Below are positions 6,403 through 11,567 of a stretch of 13,514 bases of DNA, in pieces. Numbering within the stretch: the first letter of the stretch is position 1; each line of letters opens with the position of its first letter. Source of the DNA: Terriglobia bacterium (lineage in GTDB: Bacteria > Acidobacteriota > Terriglobia > UBA7540); the NCBI GenBank assembly GCA_030036915.1, contig JASHSC010000424.1, forward strand, positions 1 through 13,514. Direction: 5' to 3'. A program made the translations under genes and the position numbers. A model generated the notes under the pieces. The model searched no databases. It had not been told where the DNA came from and saw only the letters and a program-made list of their open reading frames with translations.

Positions 6403-7182
6403 ATGGACAACGACGTCCTGCGGATTGCGGGGAAGGAATTTCATTCGCGCCTGATTGTGGGTACGGGAAAATATCGCAGCTTTCAGGAGATGTCGCGCGC
6501 GCATGAGGCTTCCGGCGCGGACATGGTGACGGTGGCGGTGCGCCGCGTGAATCTGACCGACCGCAGCAAGGAGTCGATGCTCGATTATATCGACCGCGAC
6601 AAGCTCTTTATTCTGCCCAACACGGCGGGCTGCTATTCCGCCGACGATGCCATTCGCACCGCGCGCCTGGCCCGCGAAGTCGGGCTTTCCAATTGGATCA
6701 AGCTGGAAGTGATTGGTGATGAGAAGACGCTCTTCCCGGACAACTTTGAATTGGTGAAAGCCACTGAGACACTGGTGAAAGAGGGCTTTGTGGTGATGCC
6801 ATACACAAACGATGATTTGATTTCCGCCCGGCGCCTGGTTGACGCCGGGGCAGCAGCGGTGATGCCATTGGCCGCGCCGATTGGCTCCGGGCTGGGCATT
6901 CAGAACCCCACCAACATCCGGATTTTGCGCGAAATGATTACCACCGTTCCTTTGATTATCGATGCAGGGGTGGGAACTGCTTCCGACGCGGCGTTGGCAA
7001 TGGAACTTGGAGCAGATGCGGTTCTGATGAATACTGGAATCGCCAGCGCACAGGATACCGTGCTGATGGCCCACGCCATGAAAAACGCGGTGCTGGCTGG
7101 CCGCCAGGCTTACCTCGCCGGTCGCATGTCGAAAAAGCTCTACGCTTCGGCTTCCAGCCCCTTGCAGGGCGTTGTGCAGTAA
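6403..7182 (+). CDS. thiG: Thiazole synthase ThiG
   Basis: A 259-aa TIM-barrel enzyme that makes the thiazole phosphate of thiamine from 1-deoxy-D-xylulose 5-phosphate, dehydroglycine and the sulfur carried by ThiS thiocarboxylate. Family motifs: SRLIVGTGKY near 15-24, PNTAGCYSADDAIRTARLAR near 72-91, Lys100 in WIKLEVIGD (Schiff-base lysine), MPLAAPIGSGLGIQNP near 154-169, and IIDAGVGTASDAALAMELGADAV-type phosphate-binding segments near 185-207. The length is normal and the frame intact. AGGTGG lies 6 nt before the ATG. The LMF-like gene ends 50 nt upstream, so co-transcription is plausible. No thiS, thiF, thiE, thiO/thiH or TPP riboswitch is visible in this window; they are presumably encoded elsewhere. 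Confidence 0.97.
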   Translation: MDNDVLRIAGKEFHSRLIVGTGKYRSFQEMSRAHEASGADMVTVAVRRVNLTDRSKESMLDYIDRDKLFILPNTAGCYSADDAIRTARLAREVGLSNWIKLEVIGDEKTLFPDNFELVKATETLVKEGFVVMPYTNDDLISARRLVDAGAAAVMPLAAPIGSGLGIQNPTNIRILREMITTVPLIIDAGVGTASDAALAMELGADAVLMNTGIASAQDTVLMAHAMKNAVLAGRQAYLAGRMSKKLYASASSPLQGVVQ

Positions 7183-7230
7183 ACCATAGCAGCGCGCGGA
7201 GGTTCACCACTGTAAGCCTGCGTTCCTCGC

Positions 7231-7764
7231 TTAGTTCTTCTGCAACTCCGCGATGGCCGCCAGCACTTCGTCGCTGTGCTCCTGCGGTTTAACGCCCGTC
7301 CACACTTTGACGATCTTGCCGTGCGGGTCAATCAGGAAAGTATTCCGTGAGGCCATTCCGCGCTCGTTCAGCGAACCGTATTCCGCCACCACTTTCTTGT
7401 CCGTATCAGAGAGCAGCTTGAAGGTCAGGCTCTGCTTGGCGCAGAAGTCCTGGTGGCTTGCAGTCGAGTCCACGCTCACGCCCACAATCACCGCATTCTT
7501 CTCCTCGTACTTGGGTAAATCGCGCTGGAAATTATGCGCCTCAATCGTGCAGCCGGGCGTATTGTCCTTGGGGTAGAAGTAGAGCACCACCCACTTGCCG
7601 TGAAAGCTCTTTAGGTTAACGGTCGTTCCATCCTGGGACGGCAGGCTTACGGCGGGGGCCTTCTGGCCGACCTGGGGGACATCGCCGGCCATTGCCATTC
7701 CTAAAGCGAGACTGAGGCCTGCAACCATCATGGTGATCAAACGAGTCATGTGAAGCGTGTGCAT
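7231..7764 (-). CDS. Exported peroxiredoxin, PrxQ/Bcp type
   Basis: A thiol peroxidase of the AhpC-TSA superfamily that reduces H2O2 and organic peroxides. It is 177 aa from the ATG at 7764, chosen because a perfect AGGAGG (7770-7775) sits 5 nt upstream; a longer frame begins at 7842 but has no ribosome site and spoils the signal peptide. Residues 1-26 form a signal peptide (GMAMA-GDVP), so it probably acts in the periplasm. The peroxidatic Cys72 lies in PKDNTPGCT. The usual Bcp partner Cys five residues later is absent (CTIEAHNF), but Cys108 in HQDFCAK is 36 residues away, the spacing I recall for PrxQ enzymes whose resolving Cys is in helix alpha3. It converges with thiG (48 nt apart). A downstream thioredoxin-type reductant would be needed. 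Confidence 0.94.
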   Translation of the reverse strand: MHTLHMTRLITMMVAGLSLALGMAMAGDVPQVGQKAPAVSLPSQDGTTVNLKSFHGKWVVLYFYPKDNTPGCTIEAHNFQRDLPKYEEKNAVIVGVSVDSTASHQDFCAKQSLTFKLLSDTDKKVVAEYGSLNERGMASRNTFLIDPHGKIVKVWTGVKPQEHSDEVLAAIAELQKN

Positions 7765-7769
7765 GTTTT

Positions 7770-7775
7770 CCTCCT
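7770..7775 (-). promoter_or_regulatory. Ribosome binding site fixing the peroxiredoxin start
   Basis: The minus strand reads AGGAGG, 5 nt before the ATG at 7764. It selects this start over the longer frame beginning at 7842. Confidence 0.85.
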
Positions 7776-7886
7776 GAATTTTGGGCCGCATCGTCGGGCG
7801 CACAACATACCTGTTCGTAATCTGTAATGCAATGCAATTCATCTGATGCGCGCGGCGGGAAAAGGTTGATCGAATTTTCGAGTTGA

Positions 7887-8243
7887 TTAATGTTCTGGAG
7901 GTGTTTCCCCGTCCGCCGGCGGCATGGGTCTGGCAGGCGCAGAATCGCGCAGTGTATAAACCTTCTCGCCGGGCTTAACCAGGTGCATTTCCTCGCGCGC
8001 CTTGCGCTCAATGGCCTCCGGATCGGACTTCAGCGCCTGGTTCTGCTTTTCCAACTGCGCATTATCCTGCTGGAGCTGCAAAATGTGCTGCTGAAGCTGG
8101 CGCAGCTCCTTCTGTTGGCGACGCGCGGCCAGAAAGCCGTTTTGGCCAAAGACGTTGTGGACGATCAGCGCCACCGACGCCAGCAGGAGCGCCAGGATGG
8201 TGTTGCGGATCGCCGTGGAACTTTTGAAATTCCAATTCAACAT
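7887..8243 (-). CDS. FtsB/DivIC-like septum formation initiator protein
   Basis: A 118-aa bitopic membrane protein with a short cytoplasmic N-terminus, one transmembrane helix (about 14-33) and then a heptad-rich coiled coil (about 38-73, LRQLQQHILQLQQDNAQLEK). After the coil comes the family motif region SDPEAIERKAREEMHLVKPGEKVY, typical of FtsB/DivIC, and a Pro-rich tail of ~20 residues. FtsB joins FtsL and FtsQ in the divisome and helps activate septal peptidoglycan synthesis. The start is the ATG at 8243; no clear Shine-Dalgarno is seen. The peroxiredoxin gene lies 122 nt downstream on the same strand; co-transcription is uncertain. The usual neighbour eno is not visible here. FtsL is an alternative, but the ERKAREE(M/L) motif favours FtsB. 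Confidence 0.88.
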   Translation of the reverse strand: MLNWNFKSSTAIRNTILALLLASVALIVHNVFGQNGFLAARRQQKELRQLQQHILQLQQDNAQLEKQNQALKSDPEAIERKAREEMHLVKPGEKVYTLRDSAPARPMPPADGETPPEH

Positions 8244-8287
8244 GAAAAGTTAAACTGCCGCCAGGAGTGAACGCGGCGGGAAAATCC

Positions 8288-8306
8288 GTCAGCGAGTATA
8301 GCTGAC
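8288..8306. repeat. Inverted repeat over a -10-like box upstream of the ftsB-like gene
   Basis: GTCAGC (8288-8293) and GCTGAC (8301-8306) are perfect inverted copies around a 7-nt centre. On the minus strand the centre reads TATACTC, a plausible -10 for the ftsB-like gene 45 nt downstream, so the site could be an operator or a transcript hairpin. No good -35 is seen. Confidence 0.35.
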
Positions 8307-8322
8307 ATTCGGGAGCGCATGG

Positions 8323-8338
8323 CCCTTCCTCGGAAGGG
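8323..8338. repeat. Short perfect hairpin CCCTTCC/GGAAGGG
   Basis: Seven-base arms lie around a TC centre, folding as a 6-bp stem with a CTCG tetraloop. No T-run follows on either strand, so it is not a standard intrinsic terminator. Confidence 0.4.
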
Positions 8339-8407
8339 TTGCGGCTCACACCCAGCCCATTGTATCTTCTGTGGCAAGTTTCGCGCAAGAATTGCGGGAG
8401 ATCCGGC

Positions 8408-8515
8408 GTGGGGGCACCTCTCGCCCTGCGACCCAAAGCCGTCTTCGGGCGACGGGTCGTGGGTGCCCTTCCCGATGTCGCTGGACGGATGGGCAGGGAC
8501 GAGCCCTGCACCTGC
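8408..8515 (+). repeat. ~107-bp dispersed element with terminal inverted repeats, copy 1
   Basis: It aligns with the reverse complement of 11378-11484 over its whole length: about 85% identity by eye in the first 50 bp, a diverged middle, and 22 of 25 matches in the last 25 bp. Its ends are GTGGGGGCA and TGCACCTGC, degenerate versions of the perfect 9-bp inverted ends of copy 2. It lies just upstream of cutA. Confidence 0.75.
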
Positions 8516-8552
8516 GAAATTCAACCTGGAGTGCCGTCCGCAACCCGCAAGC

Positions 8553-8558
8553 AAGGAG
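8553..8558 (+). promoter_or_regulatory. Ribosome binding site fixing the cutA GTG start
   Basis: AAGGAG lies 5 nt before the GTG at 8564. It makes this GTG the likely start rather than the ATG at 8339. Confidence 0.8.
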
Positions 8559-8563
8559 CGCAA

Positions 8564-8911
8564 GTGACCGACAAAGTCGTGATCCTGGTAACGGCAGCAA
8601 GCAAAAAGCAGTGTCGAGCCATTGCCCGCCGTTTGGTGGAAAGCAAACTCGCCGCCTGCGTCAACATTACGCAGCCCATTGAGTCCTTATATCACTGGGA
8701 AGGCCAGATTGCGTGCGACCGTGAATATCAGCTCGTTATCAAGAGCACGCGCAAGCTCTTTCCGGAAATCAACGCGGCAATCACCGAGCTACACAGCTAC
8801 AAGACTCCGGAAATCATCTGCCTGCCCATCATCGAAGGCTCGCGTAAATATCTTCAGTGGATCGAGGATTCGGTGAAGCGGCCCGTTTCACGCCGAAAGA
8901 CTGTGCCGTAG
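8564..8911 (+). CDS. cutA: CutA1 divalent-cation tolerance-like protein
   Basis: A 115-aa protein starting at GTG 8564 (AAGGAG 5 nt upstream). It matches the trimeric ferredoxin-like CutA1 family throughout: VILVTAASKKQCRAIARRLV at 6-25, LAACVNI at 29-35, SLYHWEGQI at 41-49, ReYQLVIKST near 53-62, LHSYKTPEIICLPI at 76-89 and YLQWI at 96-100. The start gives the usual family length; the open frame extends upstream to 8339 through an unrelated repeat element, which would add 75 residues without similarity to CutA. CutA was linked to copper tolerance in E. coli, but its biochemical role remains unclear. It is followed on the same strand by a small exported protein gene 209 nt away; a common function is not evident. 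Confidence 0.93.
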   Translation: MTDKVVILVTAASKKQCRAIARRLVESKLAACVNITQPIESLYHWEGQIACDREYQLVIKSTRKLFPEINAAITELHSYKTPEIICLPIIEGSRKYLQWIEDSVKRPVSRRKTVP

Positions 8912-9106
8912 AGAGGGAAGCTGCGGGCAAGCGATTCACTGAAACTGTTCGCCCTCAACACACTCCAAAATTGGGTTATGATGACGAAGGACCAATGCAC
9001 TCGACGGCACGATTGGTCTACGCCGGCCCGGTGGCCATATGAGCATGCGCTCTACGGATGGCAGGATCCGGCACGATGGAAGCAAGTCAACAGGAACCCA
9101 AATCCC

Positions 9107-9111
9107 GGAGG
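9107..9111 (+). promoter_or_regulatory. Ribosome binding site for the small exported protein
   Basis: GGAGG lies 9 nt before the ATG at 9121. It favours that start over the in-frame ATG at 9058. Confidence 0.6.
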
Positions 9112-9120
9112 TTAGACCCC

Positions 9121-9537
9121 ATGTATACGTCCCAGCACACCAAGCACATTGTGGCGACGTGGGTTGCAGTGATTCTTCTCCTTTTTCCCATCTCCAGCTA
9201 CCCCGCACGATCCCAAAGCGAGAAGGTGAGCGACGAAACCACGGACATGACGGTGGTCGTAAAAGAATACGATACCGGCCAGCCCATCAGCCAGGCGCGC
9301 ATCACCCTGACTTTCAGTGAACCGGGAGGCCCGGTGCGGCTCCACAAGCCCAAGAAGATCACGTACAATGCCAAAACTGACGCACAGGGCCGGTACAAAT
9401 TCTCCTACATCAACAAGGGAACAATAAATTTGGTCGTTACCGCCACTGACCACCAGACATACGGCAAGGATCTGGATTTGGAACAGGACGGCCAAGTGTT
9501 CGAAGTCAGACTGAAAAAGCCCCAACCGTTGCAATAG
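9121..9537 (+). CDS. Small exported carboxypeptidase-regulatory-like (beta-sandwich) protein
   Basis: A 138-aa protein from the ATG at 9121. A hydrophobic N-terminus (about 9-28, then ARSQSEK) indicates export. Residues 43-134 read as a single transthyretin/carboxypeptidase-regulatory-like domain: VVVKEYDTGQPISQARITL, then KTDAQGRYKFSYINKG and INLVVTATDHQTYG, ending in a final strand VFEVRLKK. Such domains are common in surface and periplasmic proteins and in TonB-receptor N-termini; standing alone, the ligand or partner cannot be told. The longer frame from 9058 would place 21 polar residues before the signal segment and lacks a good ribosome site. cutA lies 209 nt upstream; the next gene downstream is convergent. 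Confidence 0.8.
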   Translation: MYTSQHTKHIVATWVAVILLLFPISSYPARSQSEKVSDETTDMTVVVKEYDTGQPISQARITLTFSEPGGPVRLHKPKKITYNAKTDAQGRYKFSYINKGTINLVVTATDHQTYGKDLDLEQDGQVFEVRLKKPQPLQ

Positions 9538-9547
9538 GCCTACGGAC

Positions 9548-9563
9548 TGGAATATCTATTCCA
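9548..9563. repeat. Small hairpin TGGAAT/ATTCCA after the exported-protein gene
   Basis: A perfect 6-bp stem with an ATCT loop begins 10 nt after the stop at 9537. It is AT-rich and has no clean T-run, so it is at best a weak terminator. Confidence 0.25.
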
Positions 9564-9731
9564 AATATTGATTAATCGGCCGCGTCCGCCGACATCTTGT
9601 TGAAGCAGAATCTTGCGATCAAAAATCGCGGCAGGCATTTTTGTGGCCAGGAGGGAAGGATCTCACGCAAATTCGCAAATTATTTTTGCGGCGCTTGCAT
9701 TCGGGTACATTGCATCAGGATGGTGCAAAGT

Positions 9732-9756
9732 GTTAAAACCCATTATTGGGTTTAAC
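9732..9756. terminator. Possible bidirectional hairpin between convergent genes
   Basis: GTTAAAACCCA (9732-9742) and TGGGTTTAAC (9747-9756) pair over 10 bp with one bulged A around a TTAT loop. Each arm carries its own A/T tract, so a transcript from either side would end the stem in U-rich sequence. It is central between convergent genes but nearly 200 nt from either stop. Confidence 0.3.
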
Positions 9757-9993
9757 CTTACCGTAACCAAAAGGGACTTTTTCCACAGCCTTTTCAACAG
9801 AACTGAGGAAAAAAACCGGGATTCCCATGTCAGGAAATTCCTTACACGAGCACGGAGGGATCGCCAAAAGCGTCATACCGCATTAAACCAGCGGGCGCGC
9901 GGCGAGATTGGCATCAAATTAAACGACAAGGAAAACCACATGCCGAATCTTCAATTACCATAAGGCAGTTTCGATTCTTCCTCGATTGAAAAG

Positions 9994-11316
9994 TTACGGA
10001 TGAGGAGGAATCCGAACTTGTGGCGGGCCAAACCCAGGGGGCCCTTGGGGTTTGGGTGGAGGGGCAAAATACTGGTCATCCATCCAGATAGCCGTGTTCT
10101 TTTTCATTTCCGCAATCACCGCTTCACTCTTTTCCTGTCGCAACTTCCTTTCGATTTCAGGGGTGGCGGCCTTCAAATCCTCCTGACTGTGTCCTGTAAC
10201 CTGAAAAAGGACCAGTGCCTGGGTAACGTCAATCGGTTCGGAAACCTCGCCGTCTTTGAGGGCAAATGCCACCTTTTCCATATCCGGCCGCATGCCTCCA
10301 TGGCGAAGCTTTCGGGGTTCGGGTTCAATGATGACCTCTCCCGGAGCCTTATACTCCTCTGACAGCTTTTTGATGTCAGCGCCGGCAATCAAGGCCTTGC
10401 GAATGGCTTCAGCCCGGGCTGTGGCCTCTTCCGGACTCAGCCCCGTGGAGTTGGGGACATTCGGGTGTGGCGGTTTTGTTTCGTCAAAGTTTGATATCTT
10501 CACTCCCGCGGAGACCAAGCTCGCCAACACACCTGGCAAGTCCGTGTCAGAGCCGGCGTACATAAACGTCGCTTCCGTTTCCTGGACATTCAAGCCGGAA
10601 ACCTGCGGGTTCTTCTCCAGGGCGGCGCGAACCGCGGCGTTGCTGGACCCCACCCAACTCAGCCGGACGGTGGGCGCAGGTGGCGGGGTGGCGGGCACTT
10701 CCGGATTGGGTTTGGGTTCCGGTGGCTTCTTGCGCACCACAATTTGTCGAACCATGATTTCATCAAAATCCGCGGCATGTTCGTTGTAATACTTCTCTAT
10801 ATCTTCCGGAGTCACCATGGTGAGCTCGCTCATGACCATTTGAGCTTCCATTTGCTGTTTTTGGAAAGCCAATTTGCGTTCAAATTCCGGCGACTTGTCA
10901 AGGTGAAGGTCCTCCGCCCGTTTGGAAAGCAGGACGCTGAGCTCAAAGTAATCTCCAAATTGCTTCTTCCCTTGCATTGCGAGGGCTTGCTGTGTTTGTG
11001 GAGGAAGACTTTCGATCACGGCGTCTATTTCCGCCTTTGTAAATTGCTGATTCCCGATTTTGAGTACTACCTTTTCCGGCGGCTCGGGGGTTTCCGCTTT
11101 GGGCGGGCCCACTACGCTCCCGGTTCCGGCCGGATTCACCCCAGGCACCGGAGTCGGACCTGGTGCCGGGCTCGGGGCCGGGCTGGGGCTTTGCGCCGGC
11201 GCGGGACTAGCTGGGGGCGCACTGGGCGTTTGGCCCAGGCTTAGGCTTGCTATGAATGCTGACAGCAAAAGCGAAAAAAGCAATTTCCATACCTGACGTG
11301 AATGAATCTGGTTCAT
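9994..11316 (-). CDS. Exported parvulin-like (SurA/PrsA-type) chaperone with an internal insert
   Basis: A 440-aa protein from the ATG at 11316 (AAGGA 8 nt upstream; the longer frame to 11415 reads into a repeat element). Residues 1-29 are a signal peptide (SLSLGQ-TPS). A Pro/Ala/Ser linker (30-80) follows, then a SurA/PrsA N-domain (about 82-180, VVLKIGNQQFTKAEID, MVTPEDIEKYYNEH). The parvulin region begins with DEIMVRQIVVRK (185-196), stops at a Pro-rich stretch and resumes at LSPEEATARAEAIRKALIAG (293-312), with GGMRPDMEKVAFALKDGEVSEP and ALVLFQVTGH later. Residues ~215-280 form a separate beta-alpha-beta-like unit. The usual active-site His of the first strand (HIL) is Gln here, so isomerase activity is doubtful and a chaperone role more likely. 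The tail is Pro/Gly-rich. It is divergent from uvrB across 251 bp. Confidence 0.85.
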   Translation of the reverse strand: MNQIHSRQVWKLLFSLLLSAFIASLSLGQTPSAPPASPAPAQSPSPAPSPAPGPTPVPGVNPAGTGSVVGPPKAETPEPPEKVVLKIGNQQFTKAEIDAVIESLPPQTQQALAMQGKKQFGDYFELSVLLSKRAEDLHLDKSPEFERKLAFQKQQMEAQMVMSELTMVTPEDIEKYYNEHAADFDEIMVRQIVVRKKPPEPKPNPEVPATPPPAPTVRLSWVGSSNAAVRAALEKNPQVSGLNVQETEATFMYAGSDTDLPGVLASLVSAGVKISNFDETKPPHPNVPNSTGLSPEEATARAEAIRKALIAGADIKKLSEEYKAPGEVIIEPEPRKLRHGGMRPDMEKVAFALKDGEVSEPIDVTQALVLFQVTGHSQEDLKAATPEIERKLRQEKSEAVIAEMKKNTAIWMDDQYFAPPPKPQGPPGFGPPQVRIPPHP

Positions 11317-11324
11317 AAATCCAA

Positions 11325-11329
11325 TCCTT
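11325..11329 (-). promoter_or_regulatory. Ribosome binding site for the parvulin-like gene
   Basis: The minus strand reads AAGGA, 8 nt before the ATG at 11316. It supports that start rather than the upstream extension that encodes repeat sequence. Confidence 0.6.
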
Positions 11330-11377
11330 GAATGTAAGAGTTTCCTGCCCGAAGGCCCAACTATCGTAACATATTTA

Positions 11378-11484
11378 GTAGGGGCAGGGCTTGTCCCTGC
11401 CCTTTGACTCGGCAATGCCGGGGGGCCGCCCGCGACCCGCCGAACGAAGACGGTTTTGGGTCGCAGGGCGAGGAGTGCCCCTAC
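11378..11484 (-). repeat. 107-bp dispersed element with perfect 9-bp terminal inverted repeats, copy 2
   Basis: The ends are GTAGGGGCA (11378-11386) and TGCCCCTAC (11476-11484), exact inverted copies. The left end also holds a local palindrome, GGGCAGGGC/GTCCCTGCCC. The element is inverted relative to copy 1 (8408-8515). No clear target duplication flanks it. It occupies much of the 251-bp gap between the divergent parvulin-like gene and uvrB, and could carry or separate their promoters. It encodes no transposase; a MITE-like or REP-like element is the best description. Confidence 0.75.
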
Positions 11485-11525
11485 GCTTAGATTTTAATCT
11501 CTACTACTGCTAATCCTTTTTTGCC

Positions 11526-11564
11526 ATGACCCTTTACCCTTCACCCTTTTCCCTTTACCCTTAA
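11526..11564 (+). other. Possible 12-codon upstream ORF through the heptamers
   Basis: ATG at 11526 opens a frame of 12 codons (MTLYPSPFSLYP) that ends in TAA at 11562-11564, 3 nt before and in the same frame as the uvrB ATG. It has no Shine-Dalgarno, so translation is uncertain. Confidence 0.2.
11530..11564 (+). repeat. Five tandem heptamers before uvrB
   Basis: CCCTTTA, CCCTTCA, CCCTTTT, CCCTTTA and CCCTTAA stand end to end, ending 3 nt before the uvrB ATG. All share CCCTT in positions 1-5. They occupy the place where a Shine-Dalgarno sequence would normally be; none is present. Confidence 0.85.
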
Positions 11565-11567
11565 AAC

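Larger units (their letters stand above)
8244..8563. other. 320-bp divergent intergenic region between ftsB-like and cutA
   Basis: It contains two short hairpins (8288-8306 and 8323-8338) and the first copy of the ~107-bp repeat element (8408-8515). The cutA Shine-Dalgarno lies at 8553-8558. A plus-strand frame open from 8339 runs through the repeat into cutA, but the reading is explained by the repeat and not by an N-terminal extension. Confidence 0.6.
9538..9993. other. 456-bp convergent intergenic region, AT-richer than neighbours
   Basis: It lies between the ends of two convergent genes. It holds two small hairpins (9548-9563 and 9732-9756) and no convincing coding sequence; the frame at 9613-9963 has no Shine-Dalgarno, no domain and an unnatural, Arg/Lys/Asn-rich tail. 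No RNA gene is recognised. It may be decayed sequence. Confidence 0.55.

Noticed and set aside
6376..7074. 232-codon minus-strand frame rich in His and Gln
   Set aside because: It is antisense to thiG, which is intact and unmistakable.
7183..7230. Terminator between the convergent thiG and peroxiredoxin genes
   Set aside because: I looked for a GC stem followed by a T-run on either strand and saw none.
8339..8563. N-terminal extension of CutA to an ATG at 8339
   Set aside because: The extension translates the 107-bp repeat element. A good Shine-Dalgarno precedes the GTG at 8564, and the shorter product has normal CutA length.
9779..9787. TTTTCCACA, a DnaA-box-like nonamer
   Set aside because: A single match in AT-richer intergenic DNA, with no cluster of boxes, no dnaA/dnaN nearby and no unwinding element. 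It is not evidence of an origin.
9613..9963. 116-codon open frame between convergent genes
   Set aside because: No ribosome site, no domain, unusual composition, and it crosses an inverted repeat. Chance openness is the simpler reading.
11317..11415. N-terminal extension of the parvulin-like protein
   Set aside because: The extra 33 residues are encoded partly by the repeat element and precede a proper signal peptide and AAGGA site.
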